Below, piece after piece: positions 45,114 to 52,742 of a stretch of DNA of 64,000 bases (the first letter of the stretch is position 1; each line of letters begins with the position of its first letter). The stretch comes from Brachyspira hampsonii. Lineage in GTDB: Bacteria > Spirochaetota > Brachyspiria > Brachyspirales > Brachyspiraceae. Under the pieces are notes generated by a model. That model did no database searches. It was not told where the DNA came from and saw only the letters and a list, made by a program, of their open reading frames with translations. Location: the NCBI RefSeq assembly GCF_002214805.1, contig NZ_CP019914.1:1116001-1180000 (forward strand), in the 5' to 3' direction. Both the position numbers and the translations under genes were made by a program.

Positions 45114-45419
45114 ATGTTCTTTAAGAAAAAATCAGAATGCTGCTGCGGAGGTTCATGTGAAACTTCATCTGATGAAAATGCTAGAATAAAAATATTAGGC
45201 ACAGGATGCAGTAACTGTAAAAAATTAGAAGAAAATACTTTAAAGGCTTTAAAAGATATGGGACTTGATTTAACAGTGGGGCATGTTACTGATATAGATA
45301 AAATTGCCGCTTATGGGGTTATATCCACACCTAGCCTTGTATTAGATGATAAAGTATTGTCTTATGGAAAAGTGCTTACTAAAGATGAAGTCATTGCTTT
45401 ATTAAAAGATAAATTGTAA
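45114..45419 (+). CDS. small thioredoxin-like protein with Cys-rich N-terminus
   Basis: 101 residues. Residues 7-15 (SECCCGGSC) form a cysteine cluster not found in ordinary thioredoxins. A glutaredoxin/thioredoxin-like fold follows: IKILGTGCSNCKKLEENT with CxxC at Cys32/Cys35, the cis-proline loop STPSLVLDDKVLSYGKV, and a final helix. This matches the redox-active disulfide protein 2 group. AAGGAG is the ribosome site and the gap from arsP is 17 bases. It serves as the all-cysteine reference for the two TGA-containing paralogues that follow. It probably supplies thiols for arsenical handling or the permease. Confidence 0.88.
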   Translation: MFFKKKSECCCGGSCETSSDENARIKILGTGCSNCKKLEENTLKALKDMGLDLTVGHVTDIDKIAAYGVISTPSLVLDDKVLSYGKVLTKDEVIALLKDKL

Positions 45420-45502
45420 TAAATGTATGATTTTTTGATTTTTCAATTTGCAATTATTTTATATATACCTATAATATGTATAAATAAGTTTGGAGGCATA
45501 TT

Positions 45503-45820
45503 ATGGCTATAGAAAAAATTCAATTCGGCTGAGGCTGTTTGCCAGACCCTCTAGAGGAGGAGGGTGTAGAAAGAGAGATAGAAAAAATACTGCTTTTAGG
45601 CAATGATGATAAAAATTCTCTCGATATGCTTGATAATTTAAGAAAAGCTATATTGGAGTTAAATTTAGATTTATCCATAAAATATACAGACAGTAAAGGA
45701 ATTATGTCATATTACGGAGTTATGACTTTGCCTGCACTTATAGTAAATGATGAGCTTATATCTTATGGAGAAGTCTTAGATAAAGAAAAAATCATCAATA
45801 TTTTAAAAGAAAAATTATAA
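45503..45820 (+). CDS. thioredoxin-like protein with in-frame TGA (candidate selenoprotein)
   Basis: The frame opens at ATG 45503 (GGAGG at 45492-45496) and is in register with the long ORF ending at 45820, with TGA at 45530-45532 as codon 10. Reading TGA as selenocysteine gives 105 residues beginning MAIEKIQFGUGCLPDP. Without recoding only a 9-residue peptide would be made. The domain aligns with its neighbours (SIKYTDSKGIMSYYGVMTLPALIVNDELISYGEVL), but the normal CxxC is lost: the two cysteines are replaced by Asp36 and Ser39. U10-G-C12 would be the only redox pair. A hairpin lies at 45546-45565. Confidence 0.75.
45546..45565 (+). promoter_or_regulatory. SECIS-like hairpin after the first TGA
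   Basis: ACCCTC (45546-45551) pairs with GAGGGT (45560-45565), and U45552 can wobble-pair with G45559, leaving the loop AGAGGA. The loop begins 20 bases after the TGA and has G at its second position. The GC-rich stem is conspicuous in this AT-rich genome. Confidence 0.55.
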
Positions 45821-45843
45821 TAAAATAATTAAAAGGAGTAAGT

Positions 45844-46185
45844 ATGTCATTAAAAGATATTCTATTTGGAAGAGGAGGATGCGGCTGAGGACCTTCTATT
45901 AATCCCTTCGTTGAAGAGGAAACAAAAAAAGAATCGCCTGTAGAAGCTAGAATAAAAATATTGGGTACAGGCTGTTCTAAGTGTCAAAAATTAGAAGAAA
46001 ATGTAATAGCTGCTGTAGAAGAAGCTAAACTTGATTTGGCAATTAAATATGTAGAAGATATGGCTGAAATCGCTTCGTATGGAGTAATGTCAACTCCTGC
46101 TCTATTATTAGATGATAAAGTTCTTTCTTATGGTAAAGTATTAAGCAAAGAAGATATCATCAAAATACTAAAAGAAAATTTATAA
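45844..46185 (+). CDS. thioredoxin-like protein with CGU motif (candidate selenoprotein)
   Basis: ATG 45844 (AAAGGAG upstream) is in the same frame as the ORF ending at 46185, with TGA at 45886-45888 as codon 15. With selenocysteine there the product has 113 residues and begins MSLKDILFGRGGCGUGPS. The frame stays open from the TGA to the domain, although no start codon with a ribosome site lies between them. The domain is complete: IKILGTGCSKCQKLEENV with CxxC at Cys44/Cys47 and the cis-Pro loop STPALLLDDKVLSYGKVL. It thus has C13-G-U15 plus CxxC. It is the last gene of the ars operon, with a terminator after it. Confidence 0.75.
45903..45920 (+). promoter_or_regulatory. SECIS-like hairpin after the second TGA
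   Basis: TCCCTTC (45903-45909) pairs with GAAGAGGA (45913-45920) with one bulged A (45917). The loop is GUU (45910-45912), G first, starting 21 bases after the TGA. Confidence 0.55.
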
Positions 46186-46209
46186 TATTTTTTCTATTCT
46201 TAAAATTAT

Positions 46210-46250
46210 AAAAGGTTAAATAATCAAAAAGTATTTAACCTTTTTCTTTT
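46210..46250 (+). terminator. terminator of the ars-thioredoxin operon
   Basis: AAAAGGTTAAAT (46210-46221) pairs with ATTTAACCTTTT (46233-46244), followed by a T-rich tract. Confidence 0.8.
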
Positions 46251-46283
46251 TTAAATAAACATTGAATTTTTTTTAATATTTAT

Positions 46284-46334
46284 TTGACAATTAATCTTTA
46301 GTGTACTATTATAATATTTGTAACATACTAGTAT
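46284..46334 (+). promoter_or_regulatory. kdgK promoter with ATACTAGTAT operator
   Basis: TTGACA (46284-46289), a 17-base spacer, TATTAT (46307-46312), then the palindrome ATACTAGTAT at 46325-46334, over the expected start of transcription. The same palindrome lies in two other promoters of the cluster. Confidence 0.7.
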
Positions 46335-46356
46335 ATTAATAAGCAGAGGCGGTAAT

Positions 46357-47379
46357 ATGTCATATATAATAGGATTTGGAGAGATAATGCTAAGGCTCTC
46401 ATCAATAGATAATGAAAGATTATTTCAGTCCTCAAAACTTAATGCAACATTCGGAGGCGTTGAGGCTAATATTTGTGTTTTAGCTTCTATATTCGGATTA
46501 AAAAGCAGATATGTAACTGCTCTTCCTAACAATGCTATTGGTAAAAAGGTAGAGGAATTGCTTTTAAGTCATAGAGTTGATACATCTGCAATATCTTGGG
46601 AAGGTAAAAGACTTGGAATATATTTTGTAGATCCGGGTAATAATTATAGAAGTTCAAATGTTATTTATGACAGAGAATATTCTTCTATTTCTCAGGCTCT
46701 AATAGAAGATTTTGATTGGGATAAAGTTTTTAATGATGCTTCATATTTTCATATAAGCGGAGTAACTCCTGCCATAAGTCAGACTGCCGCGGATCTTACA
46801 CTATATGCTGTAAAAGAAGCAAAAAAAAGAAATGTGAAAGTTTCATGCGATATTAATCATAGAAAAAAACTATGGAAATACGGTAAAAAAATAGAAGATG
46901 TAATGCCTGAAATAGTCAAATATTCTGATATAGTATTTGCTAATGAATACGATGCTATTAAAATTTTAGGTGTAAAAAGTGATGTTGATGTTGATTCTGA
47001 TATAAGCGATGAGGACTATAAATCCATTATGAATGAGTTAATAGATAAATATTCATTAGATATGGTAATAACAACTAAAAGAGAGGCTATAAGTTCAAAT
47101 CATAATAATATATACAGTATGTTATATGCAGGTAAAAAATTATATAAATCAAAAAAATACTATATAAAAAATATTATTGACAGAATAGGTACAGGAGACT
47201 CATTTGCGGCAGGAATACTTTCCGGAATACAATTATTTGATAATTATCAGGATATATTAGAATTTGCTGCTGCTTCTTTCTGTATAAAACATAGCATACC
47301 GGGTGATTGGAATTTAACAACAAAAGATGAGGTAATAAATTTAATGAAATCCAAAGACGGATTGGATGTAAAAAGATAA
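46357..47379 (+). CDS. kdgK: 2-keto-3-deoxygluconate kinase
   Basis: 340 residues, a PfkB-family kinase phosphorylating KDG to KDPG. N-terminal GFGEIMLRLSS and FGGVEANICVLASIFG bind substrate. The C-terminal DRIGTGDSFAAGILSGI (about 272-288) is the PfkB signature with the catalytic Asp. DINHRKKLWKYGKK and VFANEYDAIKILGV are characteristic of KdgK rather than other sugar kinases. Ribosome site GAGGCGG. It converges with the GntR regulator gene, leaving 5 bases between stops. It completes the hexuronate pathway encoded downstream. Confidence 0.9.
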   Translation: MSYIIGFGEIMLRLSSIDNERLFQSSKLNATFGGVEANICVLASIFGLKSRYVTALPNNAIGKKVEELLLSHRVDTSAISWEGKRLGIYFVDPGNNYRSSNVIYDREYSSISQALIEDFDWDKVFNDASYFHISGVTPAISQTAADLTLYAVKEAKKRNVKVSCDINHRKKLWKYGKKIEDVMPEIVKYSDIVFANEYDAIKILGVKSDVDVDSDISDEDYKSIMNELIDKYSLDMVITTKREAISSNHNNIYSMLYAGKKLYKSKKYYIKNIIDRIGTGDSFAAGILSGIQLFDNYQDILEFAAASFCIKHSIPGDWNLTTKDEVINLMKSKDGLDVKR

Positions 47380-47384
47380 ATTCG

Positions 47385-48092
47385 CTATTTAAAATATTCA
47401 GGGAATTTATTTTTTAAAAACACCAAATCATCTTTTACATGCGTTAAATGTACTTCCATGAGAGGAATAAGTTTTCTTATGTTTTTTTCTTTTATATAGG
47501 AAAGTATATTTTTATGCTCTGTTAATGTTCTAGTTCTATCCATTTCCATTATATTGAATATTCTAGCTCTGTTAAAATGTTTTATAGAATCTCTTATCAA
47601 ACTGAATGTCAATTTTTTGTCTGCTATTGAGAATAATAACTCATGAAATTCATTATCCAATTTGAGAAGTTCATAAACTTTATTAGTATTTATGTTCTTT
47701 TCATACTGTTCTATATTTTTATTTATTAATTTTAAATCTTTTTCTGTCTGATTCTTGCAAACTATTTTGATTATTTCTTTTTCAAGCACCATTCTCATAA
47801 AGCTAGTTTCTTCAACAATAGAAGTATCTATCAATGATACCATAGTTCCTTTTTGAGGGTATATTTCCATTAAATGCATCTTTTCAAGTCTTGAGAAAGC
47901 CTCTCTTATAGGAGTTCTGCTTATAGACAATACCTCGCTTACTATTTTCTCACTAATAAAAGTACCTGGAAGCAATGCCATATTGATAATGTTATATTCT
48001 AAACATCTAACAGCATAGTCGCCTATAGGCTCATTAATTTCTCTCTCTAATATTATTAAATTATCAGCATTATTGTTCTTAACTTTCGGCAT
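47385..48092 (-). CDS. GntR/FadR-family regulator of hexuronate genes
   Basis: 235 residues. The N-terminal winged helix reads LPGTFISEKIVSEVLSISRTPIREAFSRLEKMHLMEIYPQKGTMVSLID (about 38-90), the GntR signature with TPxREA. The C-terminal FCD all-helical domain (about 95-225) has the usual conserved polar residues (LDNEFHELLF, EHKNILSYI). FCD members often respond to uronates (UxuR, ExuR, LgoR). It is divergent from the outer-membrane gene and convergent with kdgK, and the local palindrome ATACTAGTAT is its obvious binding-site candidate. Confidence 0.88.
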   Translation of the reverse strand: MPKVKNNNADNLIILEREINEPIGDYAVRCLEYNIINMALLPGTFISEKIVSEVLSISRTPIREAFSRLEKMHLMEIYPQKGTMVSLIDTSIVEETSFMRMVLEKEIIKIVCKNQTEKDLKLINKNIEQYEKNINTNKVYELLKLDNEFHELLFSIADKKLTFSLIRDSIKHFNRARIFNIMEMDRTRTLTEHKNILSYIKEKNIRKLIPLMEVHLTHVKDDLVFLKNKFPEYFK

Positions 48093-48346
48093 AATCTGAA
48101 AATATATCCTTAAAATTATTTGTATAAAAATAAATCAGCTAATCGGCAAGCTATAATAAGCGGATAAATTTATTTGAATATACAAACATATTTTATTATT
48201 GCATACTATAAGCTGACTTTAAATTTAATATAATCTTTTAATAAAGATTGTATTAAAGATACATCATTTATGAAAAACTTCAAGCAATAAAAAATAAATA
48301 AATAAATCCAAAATATTACTTTTTTATAAAAAAATCATCATTTTTG
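48093..48346. other. divergent intergenic region, no further element recognised
   Basis: AT-rich DNA between the regulator gene and the promoter at 48347. No second operator palindrome was seen for the regulator's own promoter. Confidence 0.3.
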
Positions 48347-48383
48347 TTGACAATGGATTTTATTTTTACTAAAATACTAGTAT
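48347..48383 (+). promoter_or_regulatory. promoter of the outer-membrane/uidA operon with ATACTAGTAT operator
   Basis: TTGACA (48347-48352), a 17-base spacer, TAAAAT (48370-48375). The palindrome ATACTAGTAT at 48374-48383 overlaps the end of the -10 box, a repression geometry. Confidence 0.7.
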
Positions 48384-48403
48384 GTTAGTAAAGGAGTTTT
48401 ATT

Positions 48404-49303
48404 ATGAAAAAAGTTTTTATAACTATCATAAGCCTAGTATTATTTACAAATGGCATATTATTTTCTCAGCAGGCAGCAAATACTCAAACAAATCCTGCCC
48501 TTCAATTCTTTAATGTATATCCGGGTTCAATGAAAATGCTAAGTTTTTATGTTGAATACGCTTCAGGTGATTTAACAAGCTTAGGAACAGACCCTAAAGC
48601 AAAAAGAATGATGGAAAATTTTGATACAAAACTTACATATTTGCAAACATTAAAAAGTGTTCCATGGTTGGGATTTGGATTTATATTCCAAGCACAGTTT
48701 GACAATCCAAGCGTTTATGACCCTACTTGGAAAGAAGGCAGCAGACCAGGAAAAAATACTTCCAATCCATTTAGTAATATTGAATTAACAGCAAATGTAC
48801 ATTTCTTAAATACTTTTAGCTTAGGGCTTACTTCATCAGGGGACTTTGTATTTATGATGTATTTGAATAAAAGACTTCCTGATGTTGCAGCTTTCAAATC
48901 TCACTCTTTAACATTTATGGCTCAGCAGAATATATATATAAGAGGAAATCAGTACGACGCTAAAACAGGTGCTTTAACTCAAGGATGGTATGATGGTACT
49001 GAGTTTAGAGTAGCTTATCAAATGCGTTTCAATGATTGGTTTGCTTTAAGACCAGAAATACAATTCAAAATATTATCAGGTGCTCAAACAGATTTCAATA
49101 AATGGTATTGGATAAGATTCAATCCTCGTTTACAGTTCTTCCTAGAAGAATGGACTTTCTTCATCGAACCTAGATTATTCTATGGTGGTATATTCAAACA
49201 AGATATGTCTGCTTTAGGAATTGGTTCTTCTGAGTTTAATAAAAATGGATGGGGATTTGAACTTAAAGTTGGTATTGACTTGACAAAATTATTCTTTGAT
49301 TAA
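48404..49303 (+). CDS. outer-membrane protein of the glucuronide operon
   Basis: 299 residues with a signal peptide (about 1-22, ending ILFSQ). The mature protein is strand-rich with many aromatic residues (WIRFNPRLQFFLEEWTFFIEPRLFYGG) and ends KVGIDLTKLFFD, so a barrel with a near-terminal Phe. It is the first gene after the operator-controlled promoter and 42 bases before beta-glucuronidase. A porin for glucuronides or oligouronides is the natural inference; the family itself is not recognised. It resembles other spirochaetal surface proteins only in general character. Confidence 0.65.
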   Translation: MKKVFITIISLVLFTNGILFSQQAANTQTNPALQFFNVYPGSMKMLSFYVEYASGDLTSLGTDPKAKRMMENFDTKLTYLQTLKSVPWLGFGFIFQAQFDNPSVYDPTWKEGSRPGKNTSNPFSNIELTANVHFLNTFSLGLTSSGDFVFMMYLNKRLPDVAAFKSHSLTFMAQQNIYIRGNQYDAKTGALTQGWYDGTEFRVAYQMRFNDWFALRPEIQFKILSGAQTDFNKWYWIRFNPRLQFFLEEWTFFIEPRLFYGGIFKQDMSALGIGSSEFNKNGWGFELKVGIDLTKLFFD

Positions 49304-49345
49304 TTAATATATAAATATTATAGATTTACGGAGGAAATTGAATTT

Positions 49346-51151
49346 ATGGTTAATTCTATGCTATATCCTAGAGAAAGCAGAACGAGAAGAGTTGTTGATA
49401 TATCTGGAATGTGGGAATTTAAGATAGACTCAAACAATGAAGGAAGAAAAAACGGTTATGCCAACGGATTAAAAGATACTACATTTATACCTGTACCATC
49501 TAGTTTTAATGATCTTTTTACAGATAAAAATATAAGAGAACATGCCGGAGATATATGGTATGAAACATCATTCTATCTTCCTTTAGAATGGAAAGACAAA
49601 AATGTTAATGTTAGATTCGGCTGTGCTACACATGAAGCTACTGTATATATTAATGGAAAAGAAGTATGTACGCATGTAGGCGGATTTATGCCTTTTAATG
49701 CTCCTGTTAATGAAGCCGGAGTATTCGGAGAAAAAAATAAATTAGTAGTTGTTGTTAATAATGAGCTTAGCAATACTACATTGCCTTGCGGACATACAGA
49801 AACTAAACCTTCAGGCAAAAAATATATCAAACCTTCTTTTGACTTTTTCAATTATGCTGGTTTGAATAGACCTGTAAAAATTACTGTTACAAATAAAGAA
49901 TATATTTATGATATAGATATATTATCTGAAGTAAACGGCAGTGATGGTATAGTAAATTATGAAGTACATACTACAGGTGAAAATAAAGTATTCATAAAAA
50001 TATATGATGAAGAAGGAAAAGAAGCAGCAAGTGCCGAAGGAAAAAATGGAAAAATAGTTATTAAAAATGCTAAATTGTGGAATCCGAAAGCTGCTTACTT
50101 ATACAAATTTGAAGCATGCATCAAAAACGGCGAAGAATTAATAGATGAATACTATCTTGACTTTGGAATAAGAACAATAAAAGTTGAAGGTACAAAATTC
50201 TTAATAAACGGAAAACCTTTCTACTTTACAGGATTCGGAAAACATGAAGACAGTGAAACAGCCGGAAGAGGTTATAATCCTCCTGTAATAAAAAGAGACT
50301 TTGAACTTATTAAATGGATAGGTGCTAATTCATTTAGAACTTCTCATTATCCATACAGTGAAGAGATAATGCAGGCTGCTGACAGAGAAGGTATAGTTAT
50401 TATAGATGAAATAGCTGCCGTTGGTATGTTCGATGTGGGATCCGTATTAAATCCGGGGGCATCAAAAGCTGATTATTTCTCTTTAGAAGAAGTGCATACA
50501 AAAACTAAAGAAATTCATAAAAAAGCTGTAGAAGAACTTATTACAAGAGATAAGAATCACCCTTCTGTTGTTATGTGGAGCTTATTTAATGAACCTGATA
50601 CTTCTAAAGATGAAGCTTTGCCATACTTTGAGGACATATTCAACTTTGCAAAAAGTATAGACAAACAAAACTTACCAAAAACTTTTGCTGCTATTCAGGC
50701 ATCTGCTCCGGGTAAATGCAAATGTATGCATCTATGCGATGTAATTACATTAAATAGATACTACGGATGGTATTTCTTGGGCGGTTATGAAATAGATATG
50801 TCAGAAGAAAAATTCAGAGAAGAGATGAGCCTCTATAAAGATATGAACAAGCCTGTTATGTTTACAGAATACGGAGCTGATACTTATGCAGGTGTTCATA
50901 AACTCCCTTCTGTTATGTGGAGCGAAGAATATCAATGCGAATACTACGAAATGAACTTCAAAGTTTTTGATAGTTACGACTTTATAATAGGCGAACAGTT
51001 ATGGAACTTTGCTGATTTCCAAACTACTGAAGGAATATTCAGAGTAGACGGAAACAAAAAAGGAATATTTACTAGAACCCGTCAGCCTAAAGCAGTTGCT
51101 CATTATATAAGAAGCAGATGGACTAAATTGCCGTTAGATTACAAAAAATAA
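49346..51151 (+). CDS. uidA: beta-glucuronidase, GH2 family
   Basis: 601 residues, almost the same length as E. coli GusA (603) and colinear with it. It hydrolyses beta-D-glucuronides in the cytoplasm. The sugar-binding domain starts at MLYPRESRTRRVVDISGMWEFKID. The catalytic domain has acid/base Glu416 in SLFNEPDT and nucleophile Glu508 in FTEYGADT (E. coli 413 and 504). The GH2 signature RTSHYPYSEEIMQAADREGI is intact, and FNEPDTS is typical of glucuronidase. GGAGG lies 11 bases from the ATG; the start at 49358 matches E. coli even better but lacks such a site. Confidence 0.95.
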   Translation: MVNSMLYPRESRTRRVVDISGMWEFKIDSNNEGRKNGYANGLKDTTFIPVPSSFNDLFTDKNIREHAGDIWYETSFYLPLEWKDKNVNVRFGCATHEATVYINGKEVCTHVGGFMPFNAPVNEAGVFGEKNKLVVVVNNELSNTTLPCGHTETKPSGKKYIKPSFDFFNYAGLNRPVKITVTNKEYIYDIDILSEVNGSDGIVNYEVHTTGENKVFIKIYDEEGKEAASAEGKNGKIVIKNAKLWNPKAAYLYKFEACIKNGEELIDEYYLDFGIRTIKVEGTKFLINGKPFYFTGFGKHEDSETAGRGYNPPVIKRDFELIKWIGANSFRTSHYPYSEEIMQAADREGIVIIDEIAAVGMFDVGSVLNPGASKADYFSLEEVHTKTKEIHKKAVEELITRDKNHPSVVMWSLFNEPDTSKDEALPYFEDIFNFAKSIDKQNLPKTFAAIQASAPGKCKCMHLCDVITLNRYYGWYFLGGYEIDMSEEKFREEMSLYKDMNKPVMFTEYGADTYAGVHKLPSVMWSEEYQCEYYEMNFKVFDSYDFIIGEQLWNFADFQTTEGIFRVDGNKKGIFTRTRQPKAVAHYIRSRWTKLPLDYKK

Positions 51152-51168
51152 TAATTGAAAAAAACTAT

Positions 51169-51201
51169 GGGTAGGAAATTAAAAAAACAATTCTCCTACC
51201 C
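51169..51201 (+). terminator. intra-operon hairpin between uidA and the transporter
   Basis: GGGTAGGA (51169-51176) pairs with TCCTACCC (51194-51201) with extra AATT/AATT pairing. The following T tract is short (TTTATA), so it may attenuate or stabilise rather than fully terminate. Confidence 0.5.
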
Positions 51202-51229
51202 TTTATAAAAAATAGGAGGTACACAGATA

Positions 51230-52669
51230 ATGGATAATACAATTAATTATCATAGAGCCAAAATATGGCAGATAGCATTTTTTGCTTTTAATAACACAGC
51301 TACCAACTTATACATGTTTTTCATGTTTTTTATATCTTATTACGCTACAGGAATGCTAGGATTAGGAGTAGTTTTGGTATCTACACTTCTTACTGCTATG
51401 CGTATTTGGGATGCTATAACAGATCCTTTCGTTGGTTATTTACTAGATAAAACCAATGGAAAATTTGGTAAAAACAGACCTTTTATAGTTGCTGGAAATA
51501 TTGTGATGATTATATCTTGTTTTATAATGTACAAATTTGCATATAAAGCTCCTGAAAATATGAGATTATTATTCTTTATATTGGTTTATGCTGTATATAT
51601 TATAGGATATACTTTACAATGTGTTGTTACAAAATCTGCTCAAACTTGTCTTACTAATGATCCTAAACAAAGACCTTATTTTACAATATTTGACGGAAGT
51701 TATAATGTTGTATTATTTGCTGGCATGCAGATTGTAGTTTCTAAAGTATGGATACCAAAATACGGCGGTTTTAATGCTGAGTTTTTTAATACTTTCTTAA
51801 CATTTACTATAATTGTATCTGCTATATTATCTGCACTTGCAATAATAGGATTATGGACTAAAGACAGAACAGAATATTTCGGACTTGGAAAACCTCAATT
51901 AATCACTTTTAAAGATTATTGGACTGTTATAACAAAAAACAGAGCAATACAAATGCTTGTAATTGCAGCTTCTACAAGTAAACTTTTTGTTACTATACAA
52001 TCTAACTCTATAGTATTAGTTATGCTTTATGGTATAATATGCGGAAATTATGCTTTAAGCGGTGAGGTTTCTGCTATATATAGTATACCTAGTATAATTA
52101 TAATAATATTGGGTATGAAATTTGTAGCCAGCCGTATGGGTCAGAGAAAAGCATTATTATTTGGTACTATAGGCTGTATAATATTTGCTGCTCTTCTATT
52201 ATTATTATTTATCTTTGGAGAGCCTACTACTATGAGCTTTAAAAATCCTAATTTCTTTACTATAGCATTCATAGTATTATGGATATTAATGCAAGGTTTT
52301 GCTGGAATATCTACTAATATAGTTATACCTATGACTGCTGACTGTGCCGACTATGAAACTTATAGATCTGGAAAATATGTTCCGGGTTTGATGGGTACAT
52401 TATTCAGCTGCGTAGACAAAATAATATCATCTTTCGCTACTACTATAGTAGGACTTTTAATTGCTATGATAGGATTCAAAACTACTCAGCCTACTCCTGA
52501 TACTCCATACACAACAGGAATTTTCTGGGTAACTATGTTTTGTGTATTCCTTGCTCCTATGATTGGATGGGTATTAAATATAATAGCTATGAGATTCTAT
52601 CCTCTTACTAGAGAGAAAATGGAAGAGATACAAGGAGCTATAGCTGAGATAAAAGCTAAAAATCAATAA
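51230..52669 (+). CDS. glucuronide/uronate transporter, GPH (MFS_2) family
   Basis: 479 residues, 11-12 hydrophobic helices, a cation-coupled sugar symporter of the glycoside-pentoside-hexuronide family. The family signature is MRIWDAITDPFVGYLLDKTNGKFGKNRPFI (about 47-75), and MTADCADYETYRSGKYVPG in the second half is the matching repeat. Cluster position between beta-glucuronidase and uxuB makes glucuronides or free hexuronates the expected substrate, as for E. coli UidB. AGGAGG precedes the ATG. Confidence 0.88.
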   Translation: MDNTINYHRAKIWQIAFFAFNNTATNLYMFFMFFISYYATGMLGLGVVLVSTLLTAMRIWDAITDPFVGYLLDKTNGKFGKNRPFIVAGNIVMIISCFIMYKFAYKAPENMRLLFFILVYAVYIIGYTLQCVVTKSAQTCLTNDPKQRPYFTIFDGSYNVVLFAGMQIVVSKVWIPKYGGFNAEFFNTFLTFTIIVSAILSALAIIGLWTKDRTEYFGLGKPQLITFKDYWTVITKNRAIQMLVIAASTSKLFVTIQSNSIVLVMLYGIICGNYALSGEVSAIYSIPSIIIIILGMKFVASRMGQRKALLFGTIGCIIFAALLLLLFIFGEPTTMSFKNPNFFTIAFIVLWILMQGFAGISTNIVIPMTADCADYETYRSGKYVPGLMGTLFSCVDKIISSFATTIVGLLIAMIGFKTTQPTPDTPYTTGIFWVTMFCVFLAPMIGWVLNIIAMRFYPLTREKMEEIQGAIAEIKAKNQ

Positions 52670-52681
52670 TATAATTTTTGC

Positions 52682-52723
52682 TTGACAGTTTATATTATTT
52701 TTGTAAAATTAATATACTAGTAT
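52682..52723 (+). promoter_or_regulatory. uxuB promoter with ATACTAGTAT operator
   Basis: TTGACA (52682-52687), a 16-base spacer, TAAAAT (52704-52709) and the palindrome ATACTAGTAT at 52714-52723, the third copy in the cluster. Confidence 0.7.
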
Positions 52724-52742
52724 ACAACTTAGAGGCTATAAA

